Of a stretch of 64,000 bases of DNA, positions 42,606-51,160 are shown piece by piece. The stretch lies in contig JAXDJV010000002.1 of the NCBI GenBank assembly GCA_034667465.1, positions 62,001 through 126,000 of the forward strand, read 5' to 3'. Both the position numbers and the translations under genes were made by a program. Source of the DNA: JAOBAU01 sp034667465. GTDB lineage: Bacteria; Acidobacteriota; Thermoanaerobaculia; Gp7-AA8. The notes under the pieces are model-generated. The model did no database searches and was not told the origin of the DNA. It saw only the letters and a program-made list of their open reading frames with translations. The first letter of the stretch is position 1. Every line of letters starts with the position of its first letter.

Positions 42606-43609
42606 AGCGACTCGTCGGAACGTTCGTGTTCATTGCTGCATCCGCGCACGCGCAAACGTTTACGGGATTTGTCGACGCCGCTTATCTTTGGAACGACAAC
42701 CGTCCGGCGAACCATCAGAACTTCGTTCCCGGCACCGGCACCTCCGGCAGACAGGCCAATGAGCTGACGCTGAATCTCGCGCAACTCCAGTGGACGCGAG
42801 CGACGTCGGCAACGGAACCGATCGGCTTCACGCTTGCGCTCGTCGCCGGTGAAGGAACAGACGTCGTCCACGCCGGTGAGCCGCGCGGCGCCGATGCGTA
42901 TCGCTACCTCTATCAGGCGTCCCTCGCGTACCGGCTGCGCAACGGCGTCGTCCTCGAAGCGGGCGTCTATCCGTCGCACATCGGCTTCGAAGGCTTCTAC
43001 TCGAAGGACAACTGGAACTACACGCGCTCATGGCTCGGTGAGTTCTCGCCGTATTACCAGGCCGGCGTCAAAGCGAGCTACTCGTTCAACAGCAACTGGT
43101 CGGGCCAGCTCCATCTGCTGAACGGCTGGCAGCTCATCAACGACAACAACGACAGCAAAGCGATCGGGACACAGCTCGCGTATGTGAAGGGTCCAATCTC
43201 CGCGTCGCTCAACACATTCGTCGGGCGGGAGCCGGACCACACGCGCACGTTCGGCGATCTCGTCGTGTTGTACCGCGTCACGCCGAAACTACAGCTCGGT
43301 GCGAGTGTCGATGCGGGTGCGAGCGATGCGAAGTGGGACGGCGTCGCCGCGTATGCGCGGTGGTCGATCGACGATCGCCACGCCGTCGCGGTGCGCGCCG
43401 AGGAGTTCCGCGATCCGCACAACGGCATCAGCGGCACGCCGCAGAAGCTCCGCGAAGCAACGCTGACGTATGAAGCGCGGCCGCGCGCGAACCTCATCCT
43501 CAAACTCGAAACCCGCTGCGACCGCTCCACCGCGGACGTGTTCGGAACAAAGGACGCTCGGCGCAATCGACAACTCCTCGCCATCGCCGGCGCCGTGGTG
43601 ACCTTCTGA
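42602..43609 (+). CDS. Outer-membrane beta-barrel (porin-like) protein in the kdp operon
   Basis: From GTG 42602 the product is 335 residues with a signal peptide ending SAHAQ. The mature part shows the alternating hydrophobic strands of an outer-membrane barrel: FTGFVDAAYLW, LTLNLAQLQWTR, GVVLEAGVYPSHIG, YYQAGVKASYSF and others, ending in a C-terminal Phe (VVTF) as barrel proteins do. It resembles the BBP2/OmpL-like barrels. Coupling to kdpF-A-B-C implies an outer-membrane route for K+ or a co-solute induced under potassium limitation. That link is inference from operon position. Confidence 0.78.
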   Translation: MKRLVGTFVFIAASAHAQTFTGFVDAAYLWNDNRPANHQNFVPGTGTSGRQANELTLNLAQLQWTRATSATEPIGFTLALVAGEGTDVVHAGEPRGADAYRYLYQASLAYRLRNGVVLEAGVYPSHIGFEGFYSKDNWNYTRSWLGEFSPYYQAGVKASYSFNSNWSGQLHLLNGWQLINDNNDSKAIGTQLAYVKGPISASLNTFVGREPDHTRTFGDLVVLYRVTPKLQLGASVDAGASDAKWDGVAAYARWSIDDRHAVAVRAEEFRDPHNGISGTPQKLREATLTYEARPRANLILKLETRCDRSTADVFGTKDARRNRQLLAIAGAVVTF

Positions 43610-43692
43610 TGCTCGACCTCTTTTACGTCCTGCTCACGCTCGTCCTCTTCGTACTGGCCGCGGCGTACATCCGCGCCTGCGAGAAACTGTGA
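43609..43692 (+). CDS. 27-residue membrane miniprotein before kdpF
   Basis: The short frame MLDLFYVLLTLVLFVLAAAY is followed by IRACEKL and a stop. It starts at an ATG overlapping the porin stop by one base (TGATG) and its stop overlaps the kdpF ATG by one base. It is a single hydrophobic helix with a basic end, similar in style to KdpF but distinct. The two perfect overlaps argue that it is translated. I recall similar short frames ahead of kdpF in other genomes, where they are usually not annotated. It may be an extra small subunit of the Kdp complex. Confidence 0.7.
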   Translation: MLDLFYVLLTLVLFVLAAAYIRACEKL

Positions 43693-43781
43693 TGACACTC
43701 GAAACCATCGCTGGATTCACCCTCGCCGTTGCGGCGCTGATCTATCTGCTCTACGCACTGATCCGGCCGGAGAAGTTGTGA
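43692..43781 (+). CDS. kdpF: KdpF, small stabilising subunit of the Kdp potassium pump
   Basis: The 29-residue peptide has one membrane helix, with core LAVAALIYLLYALIRPEKL, matching the length and L-x-x-Y-L-x-Y-A-L pattern of E. coli KdpF. It stabilises the KdpABC complex. Its ATG overlaps the miniprotein stop and its stop overlaps the GTG of kdpA, so translation is coupled throughout. It is too short for most gene finders. Confidence 0.88.
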   Translation: MTLETIAGFTLAVAALIYLLYALIRPEKL

Positions 43782-45484
43782 TCGCGATCGTCAAAGTCGC
43801 GCTCTTCTTTCTCCTGCTGCTCGCGCTGACGAAGCCGATCGGCCTTTACATGCGCCGGCTTTTTTCCGGCGAGCGAACGTTCCTCGATCCGCTCATGCGT
43901 CCGATCGAACGACTGATCTACCGGCTCTCCGGCGTCGACGAAAAACGCGAGCAATCCTGGCAGGCGTACACGCTGGCGATGCTCATCTTCAGCGCCGTCG
44001 GTCTGCTCGTAACGTACGCGATCGAGCGGCTGCAGCACGTCCTTCCGCTCAACCCCGACAAGCTCGGCGCGGTCGCCCCCGACCTCGCGTGGAGCACCGC
44101 CGTCTCGTTCACCACGAACACGAACTGGCAGGCGTACGCCGGCGAGTCGACGATGTCGCACCTGTCGCAGATGGTCGCGCTGACGTTCCACAACTTCGCC
44201 TCGGCGGCTGTCGGAATCGCGCTCGCCGTCGCCGTCATTCGCGGCATCGCGCGGCAGAAGTCGGCGACGCTCGGCAACTTTGGGGTCGACATCACCCGCG
44301 CCACACTCTGGCTCCTGCTGCCGCTCTCGCTCGTCAGCGCGATCGTCCTCATGCCGCAGGGTGTCGTACAGAACTTCAACGCGACGACGGAAGTACGAAC
44401 GCTCGAAGGCGCGACGCAGAAGATTCCGCAGGGACCGGTTGCATCGCAGGAAGCGATCAAGGAGCTCGGCACGAACGGCGGCGGATTCTTCAACGCCAAT
44501 TCCGCGCATCCGTACGAAAACCCGACGCCGTTCACGAATCTCTTCCAGATGTTTCTCATCTTCTGGATCGCGGCCGGACTCACGTACACGCTCGGCTCGA
44601 TGACCGGAAAACCGCGCCACGGCTGGGCGGTCTTCGCCGCGATGTCGATCATCTTTCTCGTGATGACCGCGGTCGTCGTCCGGAGCGAGCTGGCCGGCAA
44701 CCCGATTCATCACGCGCTCGGCGTCGATCGCGCGGCCGGCAACATGGAAGGGAAAGAGGTTCGCTTCGGTGCCGTCGACTCCGCGCTCTTCGCATCGATC
44801 ACGACCTCTGCATCGTGCGGCGCCGTGAACGCGATGCACGACTCCTTCACGCCGCTCGGCGGCTTCGTGCCGCTGGTCAACATCATGCTCGGCGAAGTGA
44901 TCTTCGGCGGAGTCGGCGCCGGTCTTTACGGCATGTTTGTCTTTATCGTCCTCGCGGTTTTCATCGCCGGACTGATGGTCGGCCGCACGCCCGAGTATCT
45001 CGGCAAGAAGATCGAAGCGAAGGATGTGAAGCTGGCCATGCTGACGGTACTGATCTTCGCGGCGTTCGTCCTCATCGGCTCGGCTGCAGCCGCCGCCACG
45101 AAGAACGGCACGTCGAGTCTCAACAACGCCGGTCCGCACGGACTCTCCGAACTGACGTACGCATTCACGAGCGCGACCGGCAACAACGGCAGCGCCTTCG
45201 CGGGACTCAGCGCGAACACGAAGTTCTGGAACATCGGTCTCGGTCTCGCGATGTTCTTCGGACGCTTCTTCATGATCATTCCGATCATGGGAATCGCCGG
45301 CTCGCTCGCGGCGAAGAAGCGCGTCGCCGAGTCGGCCGGAACGTTTCCCGTCGACGGTCCGATGTTCACGTGCCTGCTCGTTGGCGTGATCGTCATCGTC
45401 GGCGCGCTCACGTACTTTCCGGTGCTCTCGCTCGGCCCGCTCGTCGAACACTTCCTCATGCGCGCAGGAGCGCTCTACCAATGA
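43778..45484 (+). CDS. kdpA: Potassium-transporting ATPase, KdpA channel-like subunit
   Basis: KdpA selects and conducts K+ in the high-affinity Kdp pump. The 568-residue protein has about ten membrane helices and the four selectivity-filter loops of the superfamily: SFTTNTNWQAYAGES, TNGGGFFNANSAHPYENPTP, TTSASCGAVNAMHDSFTP and TGNNGSAFAGL. It begins at a GTG overlapping kdpF (GTGA). Length and motif order match the E. coli protein. It is followed by kdpB with a four-base overlap. Confidence 0.97.
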   Translation: MIAIVKVALFFLLLLALTKPIGLYMRRLFSGERTFLDPLMRPIERLIYRLSGVDEKREQSWQAYTLAMLIFSAVGLLVTYAIERLQHVLPLNPDKLGAVAPDLAWSTAVSFTTNTNWQAYAGESTMSHLSQMVALTFHNFASAAVGIALAVAVIRGIARQKSATLGNFGVDITRATLWLLLPLSLVSAIVLMPQGVVQNFNATTEVRTLEGATQKIPQGPVASQEAIKELGTNGGGFFNANSAHPYENPTPFTNLFQMFLIFWIAAGLTYTLGSMTGKPRHGWAVFAAMSIIFLVMTAVVVRSELAGNPIHHALGVDRAAGNMEGKEVRFGAVDSALFASITTSASCGAVNAMHDSFTPLGGFVPLVNIMLGEVIFGGVGAGLYGMFVFIVLAVFIAGLMVGRTPEYLGKKIEAKDVKLAMLTVLIFAAFVLIGSAAAAATKNGTSSLNNAGPHGLSELTYAFTSATGNNGSAFAGLSANTKFWNIGLGLAMFFGRFFMIIPIMGIAGSLAAKKRVAESAGTFPVDGPMFTCLLVGVIVIVGALTYFPVLSLGPLVEHFLMRAGALYQ

Positions 45485-47502
45485 AAAAGCAGAAATCGAC
45501 ATTCGATCCGAAGCTCGTCCGCCGCGCGCTGGCCGATGCGTTCGTGAAGCTCGATCCGCGCTCGATGTGGCGCAATCCGGTGATGTTCCTCGTCGAAGCG
45601 GGCGCGCTGCTGACGACGCTCCTCCTCCTCCGCGACTTCAGCGGCTTCGCGCTGCAGATCGCGTTCTGGTTGTGGGCGACGGTGCTCTTCGCGAACTTCG
45701 CGGAAGCGATCGCCGAAGGTCGCGGCAAAGCGCAGGCCGGCACGCTCCGCAAAGCGAAAACGGAGACGATGGCGCGGCGACTGGCCGGCGCGGAGCGGCG
45801 CGAAGAACAGGTCGCCGCGTCGCTGCTGCGCAAAGGTGATCTCGTCGTCGTCGAAGTGAACCAGATCATTCCGGGCGACGGTACCGTCGTCGAAGGAATC
45901 GCATCGGTCAACGAAGCGGCGATCACCGGCGAATCGGCGCCGGTCATTCGCGAAGCGGGCGGCGATCGCTCGGCCGTCACCGGCGGCACGATCGTCCTCT
46001 CCGATCGGATCGTCGTCGAGATCACGTCCGAGCCGGGACAGACGTTCATCGATCGAATGATTCGACTCGTCGAAGGAGCGGAGCGGCAGAAAACGCCGAA
46101 CGAGATCGCGCTCGACATTCTCCTCGCCGGCCTCACGATCGTCTTCCTCCTCGCGACGATCACGCTCGAACCGTTCGCGCTTTACTCCGGCGGGCACGTC
46201 ACGATCACCGTACTGATCGCGCTGCTCGTCTGTCTGATCCCGACGACGATCGGCGCGTTGCTGTCGGCGATCGGCATCGCCGGCATGGATCGCGTGCTGC
46301 GGCACAACGTCCTGGCGATGTCGGGACGCGCCGTCGAAGCGGCCGGCGACGTGAACGTGTTGCTGCTCGACAAGACCGGCACGATCACGCTCGGCAATCG
46401 TCAGGCGACGGAATTTCGTCCGGCACCGGGCGTCGATCCGGGCGAGCTTGCCGGCATCGCGCAACTCTCATCGCTCGCCGACGAAACGCCGGAAGGACGC
46501 TCGATCGTCATCCTTGCGAAAGAAGATTACGGATTGCGCGGCCGCGAGCTGCACGAGCTCGGCGGACACTTCGTGCCGTTCACCGCGACGACGCGAATGT
46601 CAGGTGTCGATCTCCCGGAAGGCCGACGCGTGCGCAAAGGCGCCGCCGACGCTATCGATGCATTCGTTCGCTCGAATGGCGGACAGCTGCCCGAACAGGT
46701 TCGTCACGACGTCTCGACGATCGCCGGAGCCGGCGGCACTCCGCTCGTCGTCGCCGAAGACGATCGCGTGCTCGGCGTCATCTATCTGAAAGACGTCGTG
46801 AAAGGCGGCATGCGCGAACGCTTCGACCGTCTGCGAATGATGGGCATTCGCACCGTGATGATCACCGGCGACAACCCGCTCACGGCCGACACGATCGCGC
46901 GCGAAGCCGGCGTAGATGACTTCCTCGCCGAGGCGACGCCGGAAGACAAGCTGGCGCTGATCCGTCGCGAACAGGCGGCGGGAAATCTCGTCGCGATGAC
47001 CGGCGACGGAACGAACGACGCGCCCGCGCTCGCGCAGGCCGACGTCGGCGTGGCGATGAACACCGGCACACAGGCGGCGAAGGAAGCGGGCAACATGGTC
47101 GATCTCGATTCGAATCCGACGAAGCTGATCGAGGTCGTCGAGATCGGCAAACAGCTGCTGATGACGCGCGGCGCATTGACGACGTTCTCGATCGCCAACG
47201 ACGTCGCCAAATACTTCGCGATCATACCGGCGCTTTTCCTCGCCACGTATCCACAGCTTCAGGCGCTGAACGTCATGCGCCTCGGCACACCGCAAAGCGC
47301 GATCCTTTCCGCCGTCATCTTCAACGCGCTCGTCATCATCGCGCTCGTTCCGCTCGCGCTGCGCGGTGTCGCCTATCGACCACTCGGCGCCGGCCGAATT
47401 CTCCGCCGCAACCTGCTCGTCTACGGACTCGGCGGCGTGATCGTGCCGTTCATCGGTATCAAGATCATCGATCTCGCGCTCAACTTCACGGGGCTCGCAT
47501 GA
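45481..47502 (+). CDS. kdpB: Potassium-transporting P-type ATPase, KdpB subunit
   Basis: The 673-residue catalytic subunit couples ATP hydrolysis to K+ uptake. It has TGES in the actuator domain (AAITGESAPVI), the phosphorylated Asp in LLLDKTGTITLGNRQA near residue 299 and KGA in the nucleotide domain (VRKGAADAID). MTGDGTNDAPALAQADVGVA is in the P domain. Membrane helices flank these as expected. The ATG at 45481 overlaps the kdpA stop by four bases; a long upstream extension in the same frame is antisense to nothing but out of frame with kdpA and is rejected. Confidence 0.97.
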   Translation: MKKQKSTFDPKLVRRALADAFVKLDPRSMWRNPVMFLVEAGALLTTLLLLRDFSGFALQIAFWLWATVLFANFAEAIAEGRGKAQAGTLRKAKTETMARRLAGAERREEQVAASLLRKGDLVVVEVNQIIPGDGTVVEGIASVNEAAITGESAPVIREAGGDRSAVTGGTIVLSDRIVVEITSEPGQTFIDRMIRLVEGAERQKTPNEIALDILLAGLTIVFLLATITLEPFALYSGGHVTITVLIALLVCLIPTTIGALLSAIGIAGMDRVLRHNVLAMSGRAVEAAGDVNVLLLDKTGTITLGNRQATEFRPAPGVDPGELAGIAQLSSLADETPEGRSIVILAKEDYGLRGRELHELGGHFVPFTATTRMSGVDLPEGRRVRKGAADAIDAFVRSNGGQLPEQVRHDVSTIAGAGGTPLVVAEDDRVLGVIYLKDVVKGGMRERFDRLRMMGIRTVMITGDNPLTADTIAREAGVDDFLAEATPEDKLALIRREQAAGNLVAMTGDGTNDAPALAQADVGVAMNTGTQAAKEAGNMVDLDSNPTKLIEVVEIGKQLLMTRGALTTFSIANDVAKYFAIIPALFLATYPQLQALNVMRLGTPQSAILSAVIFNALVIIALVPLALRGVAYRPLGAGRILRRNLLVYGLGGVIVPFIGIKIIDLALNFTGLA

Positions 47503-48035
47503 AACAACAAATCAGCATCGCCATCCGCCTCACCGTCGTTATGTTCGTGCTCGTGACCGGCGTCTATCCCGCAATCGTTTGGGCGATCGGACAGGTCGCG
47601 TTTCGCAACCAGGCAAACGGTTCGCTCATCACACGCGACGGAAAGGTCATCGGCTCGTCGCTGATCGGCCAGCCGTTCGCGAGCGATCGTTACTTTCATC
47701 CGCGACCGTCCGGCGTCAGCAACCTCGGACCGACGTCGCGAAAGCTGCGCGATCGCATCGCCGCCGATGTGAAGCCGCTCGGTGCGCACGTCCCCGCCGA
47801 TGCCGTCACCACTTCCGCCTCCGGTCTCGATCCGCACATCTCGCCCGAGTTCGCACAACTCCAGGTATCGCGCGTCGCGAAAGCACGCGGCCTCGACGAA
47901 GCGCGCGTTCGCACGCTTGTCGAACAGCACGTCGAGCATCGTTTCCTCGGCGTTTACGGCGAGCCGCGCGTCAACGTGCTGCTGCTCAATCTCGCGCTCG
48001 ATGACATCATGAAAGGTCATGCCTCGCGCTCGTGA
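47499..48035 (+). CDS. kdpC: Potassium-transporting ATPase, KdpC subunit
   Basis: The 178-residue protein has one N-terminal membrane helix (about 9-30, VVMFVLVTGVYPAIVWAIGQ) and a periplasmic domain with the family strings GSSLIGQPFASDRYFHPRPS and ALDPHISPE-like SGLDPHISPEFAQLQ. It ends with VNVLLLNLALD. KdpC stabilises the pump and may raise ATP affinity. It overlaps kdpB by four bases and the following KdpD N-half gene by 17 bases. Confidence 0.96.
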   Translation: MKQQISIAIRLTVVMFVLVTGVYPAIVWAIGQVAFRNQANGSLITRDGKVIGSSLIGQPFASDRYFHPRPSGVSNLGPTSRKLRDRIAADVKPLGAHVPADAVTTSASGLDPHISPEFAQLQVSRVAKARGLDEARVRTLVEQHVEHRFLGVYGEPRVNVLLLNLALDDIMKGHASRS

Positions 48036-49152
48036 GCGCCCCGATCCGGATGAGCTGCTGCGACTCGCGGGAACGACCCGCACCGGCCGCGGCCGGCTGA
48101 AGGTTTACCTCGGCATGGCCGCGGGCGTCGGCAAGACCGTCCGCATGCTCGACGACGCGCACGCCGCGCGTCAGGCCGGCGTCGACATCGCGCTCGGTTT
48201 CGTCGAGACGCACGGCCGCGCTGAAACCGCGTCGCGCATCGGCGATCTCCCGCTGATCGCTCGCCGCCGCATCAACTACAAAGACGTCATCATCGAAGAG
48301 ATGGATCTCGATGCGATCCTCGCGCGCCATCCCGACGTCGTCGTCGTCGATGAACTGCCGCACACGAACGCGCCCGGCTCGCGCAACGAAAAGCGCTGGC
48401 AGGATGTGGAAGAGATTCTCGGCACCGGCACGTCGGTGATGACTGCGCTGAACGTTCAGCATCTCGAAGGCGTGCAGGACATCGTCCACTCCGCGACCGG
48501 CATCGACATTCGCGAGCGCATTCCCGACCGCATCATTCGCGAAGCCGATTCCGTCGTCCTCGTCGACATCCCGGTTCCCGAACTGCAGGAACGTCTGCGT
48601 CAGGGAAAGATCTATCCGCCCGAACAGGCGCAGCGCGCGCTCGAGAACTTCTTCCGCGCCGAAATGCTGACGCGCCTGCGCGAACTGGCGCTTCTGCAAA
48701 CCGCAACGTTCACCGGCGGCAATCGCAAAGATGCGACGGCCGAAGTGCGGCTCGCGGTCGCGGTGCCGTTCGATCCGGAGATCGCGCGTCCGCTGGTGCT
48801 GCGCGCGTCGCGTCTCGCCGGCCGGATGAACACTCGCTGGTTCGCGGTCTACGTTCGACAGCAGCGCGAGCATCCGCAGAACATCACCGCCGAGCAGCAT
48901 CGCAAACTGAGCGAAAACGTGCAGCTGGCGATCTCGCTCGGCGCGACGGTCGTGACGCGCGAATCGGAAGACGTCGCCGGCGCGATCTGCGAGTTCGCGC
49001 GCGAAGCGCACATCAATCTGATCGTCGTCGGCAAACCGACGCGGCCCGGTTACTTCAACCGCTTCGTCCCGAGCATCGTCCACAAACTGCTCGACCGCGG
49101 ACGCGGCTTCGATCTCGTCATCATCGACACCGCGGCCGCGGACGAACCCTGA
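48019..49152 (+). CDS. Stand-alone KdpD N-terminal half (KdpD domain plus USP domain)
   Basis: The 377-residue protein contains the KdpD sensor domain with Walker A GMAAGVGKT at residues 32-40, the family string LGFVETHGRAET, Walker B VVVVDELPHTNAPGSRN and ALNVQHLEG. A universal-stress-protein domain follows (about 245-377, FAVYVRQQREHP and LIVVGKPTRPGYFNRFV). It stops where the membrane part of KdpD would begin; that part is at 39832. Truncated KdpD proteins are known in some cyanobacteria and Deinococcus. It should bind ATP, c-di-AMP or stress signals and act on the split kinase or the pump. Confidence 0.9.
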   Translation: MPRARERPDPDELLRLAGTTRTGRGRLKVYLGMAAGVGKTVRMLDDAHAARQAGVDIALGFVETHGRAETASRIGDLPLIARRRINYKDVIIEEMDLDAILARHPDVVVVDELPHTNAPGSRNEKRWQDVEEILGTGTSVMTALNVQHLEGVQDIVHSATGIDIRERIPDRIIREADSVVLVDIPVPELQERLRQGKIYPPEQAQRALENFFRAEMLTRLRELALLQTATFTGGNRKDATAEVRLAVAVPFDPEIARPLVLRASRLAGRMNTRWFAVYVRQQREHPQNITAEQHRKLSENVQLAISLGATVVTRESEDVAGAICEFAREAHINLIVVGKPTRPGYFNRFVPSIVHKLLDRGRGFDLVIIDTAAADEP

Positions 49153-51051
49153 TCAGAATTCGATCTGCGCGCCGAGCTCCACGACGCGATTCGGCGGCAG
49201 CCGGAAGAAGCGCGCGGCTCCCGCGGCGTTGCGCATCATCGATGCGAAGAGCTTCTCGCGCCACGTCGCCATGCCGCTCGGACGCGACGTGATGATCAGC
49301 GTTTCGCGCCCGAGGAAGTACGTCGTATCCATCGGCGGAATCGTCAGGGTGGTGACGCGTTCGAGCAGCGCCGGAATGTCCTGCTCTTCCATGTAGCCGT
49401 AGCGACCGGTGATGCGGAACAGTCCTTCGCCGAGCTCTTCGAACTGCACGCGCTCCGCGTCGAGGAGATGCGAGACTTCCTCGGTCACCACCGTCAGCAG
49501 AATCACCTGCGTGTGCAGCGCTTTGTAGTGCTTGAGGCTGTGAAGCAGCGCGGAAGGAATGATGTCGCGCGAGCGATGCATGAAGACCGCGGTGCCGGGC
49601 ACGCGCACCGGCGCGCGATGTCGCAGCGATGCCACGAACTCCTCCGGCGAGAGCGCGCCGTCGCGCAGCCGCGCGGTCAGAATCTCGCGGCCTTTGCGCC
49701 ACGTCGTCATGATCGTGAAGACGATCGCGGCGATGAGCAGCGGGAACCAGCCGCCGTGAATGATCTTGAAGTAGTTCGCAGTCAGGAACGCGATGTCGCC
49801 GATGAGAAACGCGACGGTGATCAGCCCCGCGCGCAGCACACTCCAGTGCAGCAGGTCGCGCGCGACGACGTACGCGAGGATCGTCGTAATCAGCATCGTC
49901 GTGCTCACCGCCACGCCGTAAGCCGCGGCGAGATTCGACGATGTCCGGAAGCCGATCACGAGAATGATCGTCGCCACCATCAGCGCCCAGTTCACCGACG
50001 GAATGTAGATCTGTCCCATCTCGGCGCGCGACGTGTGGACGATCTCCATTCGCGGCAGATAGCCTAGCTGAATCGCCTGGCGCGTGAGTGAGAAGACGCC
50101 GGAGATGATCGCCTGCGACGCGATGACGGTGGCCATCGCGGCGAGTCCGACGAGCGGATAGAGCGCCCACTTCGGCGCGAGGAGATAGAACGGATTGTGC
50201 GCCGCTTCGGGATGACGAAGCAGCAGTGCGCCCTGTCCCAAATACTGGAGAACAAGTGCCGGTCCGACGAGATTGAACCAGTCGACCTGAATCGGTTTTT
50301 CGCCGAAGTGGCCGAGGTCGGCGTAGAGCGCTTCGCCGCCGGTCGTGACGAGGAAGACCGCGCCGAGGACGAGAAATCCGTGCGCGCCGTTCTCGATGAA
50401 GAATCGAATCGCGTGCCACGGATTCAGCGCGAAGAGCACCGACGGTTCCCACAGAATCCCGCGAATGCCGAGCACGCCGAGCGTCGTGAACCAGACGATC
50501 ATCACCGGCCCGAAAACCGCTCCGACGCCGGCTGTCCCTTTCCGCTGAAAGATGAACAGCAGCACGAGGATGACGATCGTGATTGCAAGGACGTACGGCT
50601 TGAAGAACGGCGTCGCGACTTCGAGCCCTTCAATGGCGCTCAGCACGGAGATTGCCGGCGTGATGATGCCGTCGCCATAGAGCAGCGCGGCGCCGAAGAC
50701 TCCCATCGCGATCAGCGTCGTTTTCACCGCCGCGCGACGCTCTTTGTCGAGACCGACGAGTCCCATCAGCGCGAGGATTCCTCCCTCGCCGCGGTTGTCG
50801 AAGCGGATGACGTAGACGTGATACTTGAGCGTGACGACGACGATCAGCGACCAGAACGTCAGCGAGAGCACGCCGAAGATGTTTCCGCGCGAAACCGCGA
50901 CGGCATGCGCGCCGAAAAAGCATTCGCGGAATGCGTAAAGGGGACTGGTTCCGATGTCGCCGTAAACGATGCCGAGGGCCAGGAGAGACAGCGATAGAAG
51001 TCGCTTACCGGTCGGCTCCTCCCGGTGTGTTGCAGTCACTCCATCCGCCAA
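49153..51051 (-). CDS. kup: Kup-family low-affinity potassium transporter
   Basis: The 632-residue protein has about twelve membrane helices in the first 460 residues and a cytoplasmic tail. GIVYGDIGTSPLYAF near residue 28 is the KUP signature, and YGDGIITPAISVLSAIEGL and TTGGEALYADLGHFG are further hallmarks. It imports K+ with H+. The TTG start at 51051 is fixed by GGAGGAGA seven bases upstream. It ends directly against the stop of the KdpD N-half gene, convergent with the kdp operon, and shares with that operon a candidate KdpE box. Confidence 0.95.
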   Translation of the reverse strand: MADGVTATHREEPTGKRLLSLSLLALGIVYGDIGTSPLYAFRECFFGAHAVAVSRGNIFGVLSLTFWSLIVVVTLKYHVYVIRFDNRGEGGILALMGLVGLDKERRAAVKTTLIAMGVFGAALLYGDGIITPAISVLSAIEGLEVATPFFKPYVLAITIVILVLLFIFQRKGTAGVGAVFGPVMIVWFTTLGVLGIRGILWEPSVLFALNPWHAIRFFIENGAHGFLVLGAVFLVTTGGEALYADLGHFGEKPIQVDWFNLVGPALVLQYLGQGALLLRHPEAAHNPFYLLAPKWALYPLVGLAAMATVIASQAIISGVFSLTRQAIQLGYLPRMEIVHTSRAEMGQIYIPSVNWALMVATIILVIGFRTSSNLAAAYGVAVSTTMLITTILAYVVARDLLHWSVLRAGLITVAFLIGDIAFLTANYFKIIHGGWFPLLIAAIVFTIMTTWRKGREILTARLRDGALSPEEFVASLRHRAPVRVPGTAVFMHRSRDIIPSALLHSLKHYKALHTQVILLTVVTEEVSHLLDAERVQFEELGEGLFRITGRYGYMEEQDIPALLERVTTLTIPPMDTTYFLGRETLIITSRPSGMATWREKLFASMMRNAAGAARFFRLPPNRVVELGAQIEF

Positions 51052-51057
51052 GCTGTC

Positions 51058-51065
51058 TCTCCTCC
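51058..51065 (-). promoter_or_regulatory. Ribosome-binding site fixing the TTG start of kup
   Basis: GGAGGAGA on the minus strand ends six bases before TTG 51051. It favours this start over the GTG four codons later. Confidence 0.7.
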
Positions 51066-51115
51066 GCGCGCGAATGCGCAGCGGTCGAGTGTATGGCTGG
51101 GATGAAGGTGGCGGG

Positions 51116-51133
51116 CCTTAAGAGATCGTAAAG
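51116..51133 (-). promoter_or_regulatory. Candidate KdpE box upstream of kup
   Basis: The minus strand reads CTTTACGATCTCTTAAGG, which matches the kdp operon site CTTAACGATCTCTTCACG at 15 of 18 positions and keeps the 11-bp CTTnACG repeat. It lies about 65-80 bases upstream of the kup start. Confidence 0.45.
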
Positions 51134-51144
51134 ACGGCGCGTGC

Positions 51145-51150
51145 TAACCT
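51145..51150 (+). promoter_or_regulatory. Candidate -10 (TAACCT) for the DHFR-like gene
   Basis: TGCTAACCT is an extended -10 type element ending 10 bases before ATG 51161. No Shine-Dalgarno sequence follows, so the leader would be about four bases. Confidence 0.35.
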
Positions 51151-51160
51151 CCCGCCTCGC

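Noticed and set aside
44089..45480. Long upstream extension in the kdpB frame
   Set aside because: It overlaps kdpA in another frame and is Arg-rich without motifs. The ATG at 45481 overlaps the kdpA stop by four bases and starts the known KdpB N-terminus.
43751..45502. A 583-codon minus-strand open frame opposite kdpA
   Set aside because: It is a charged antisense shadow of kdpA with no ribosome site or family match.
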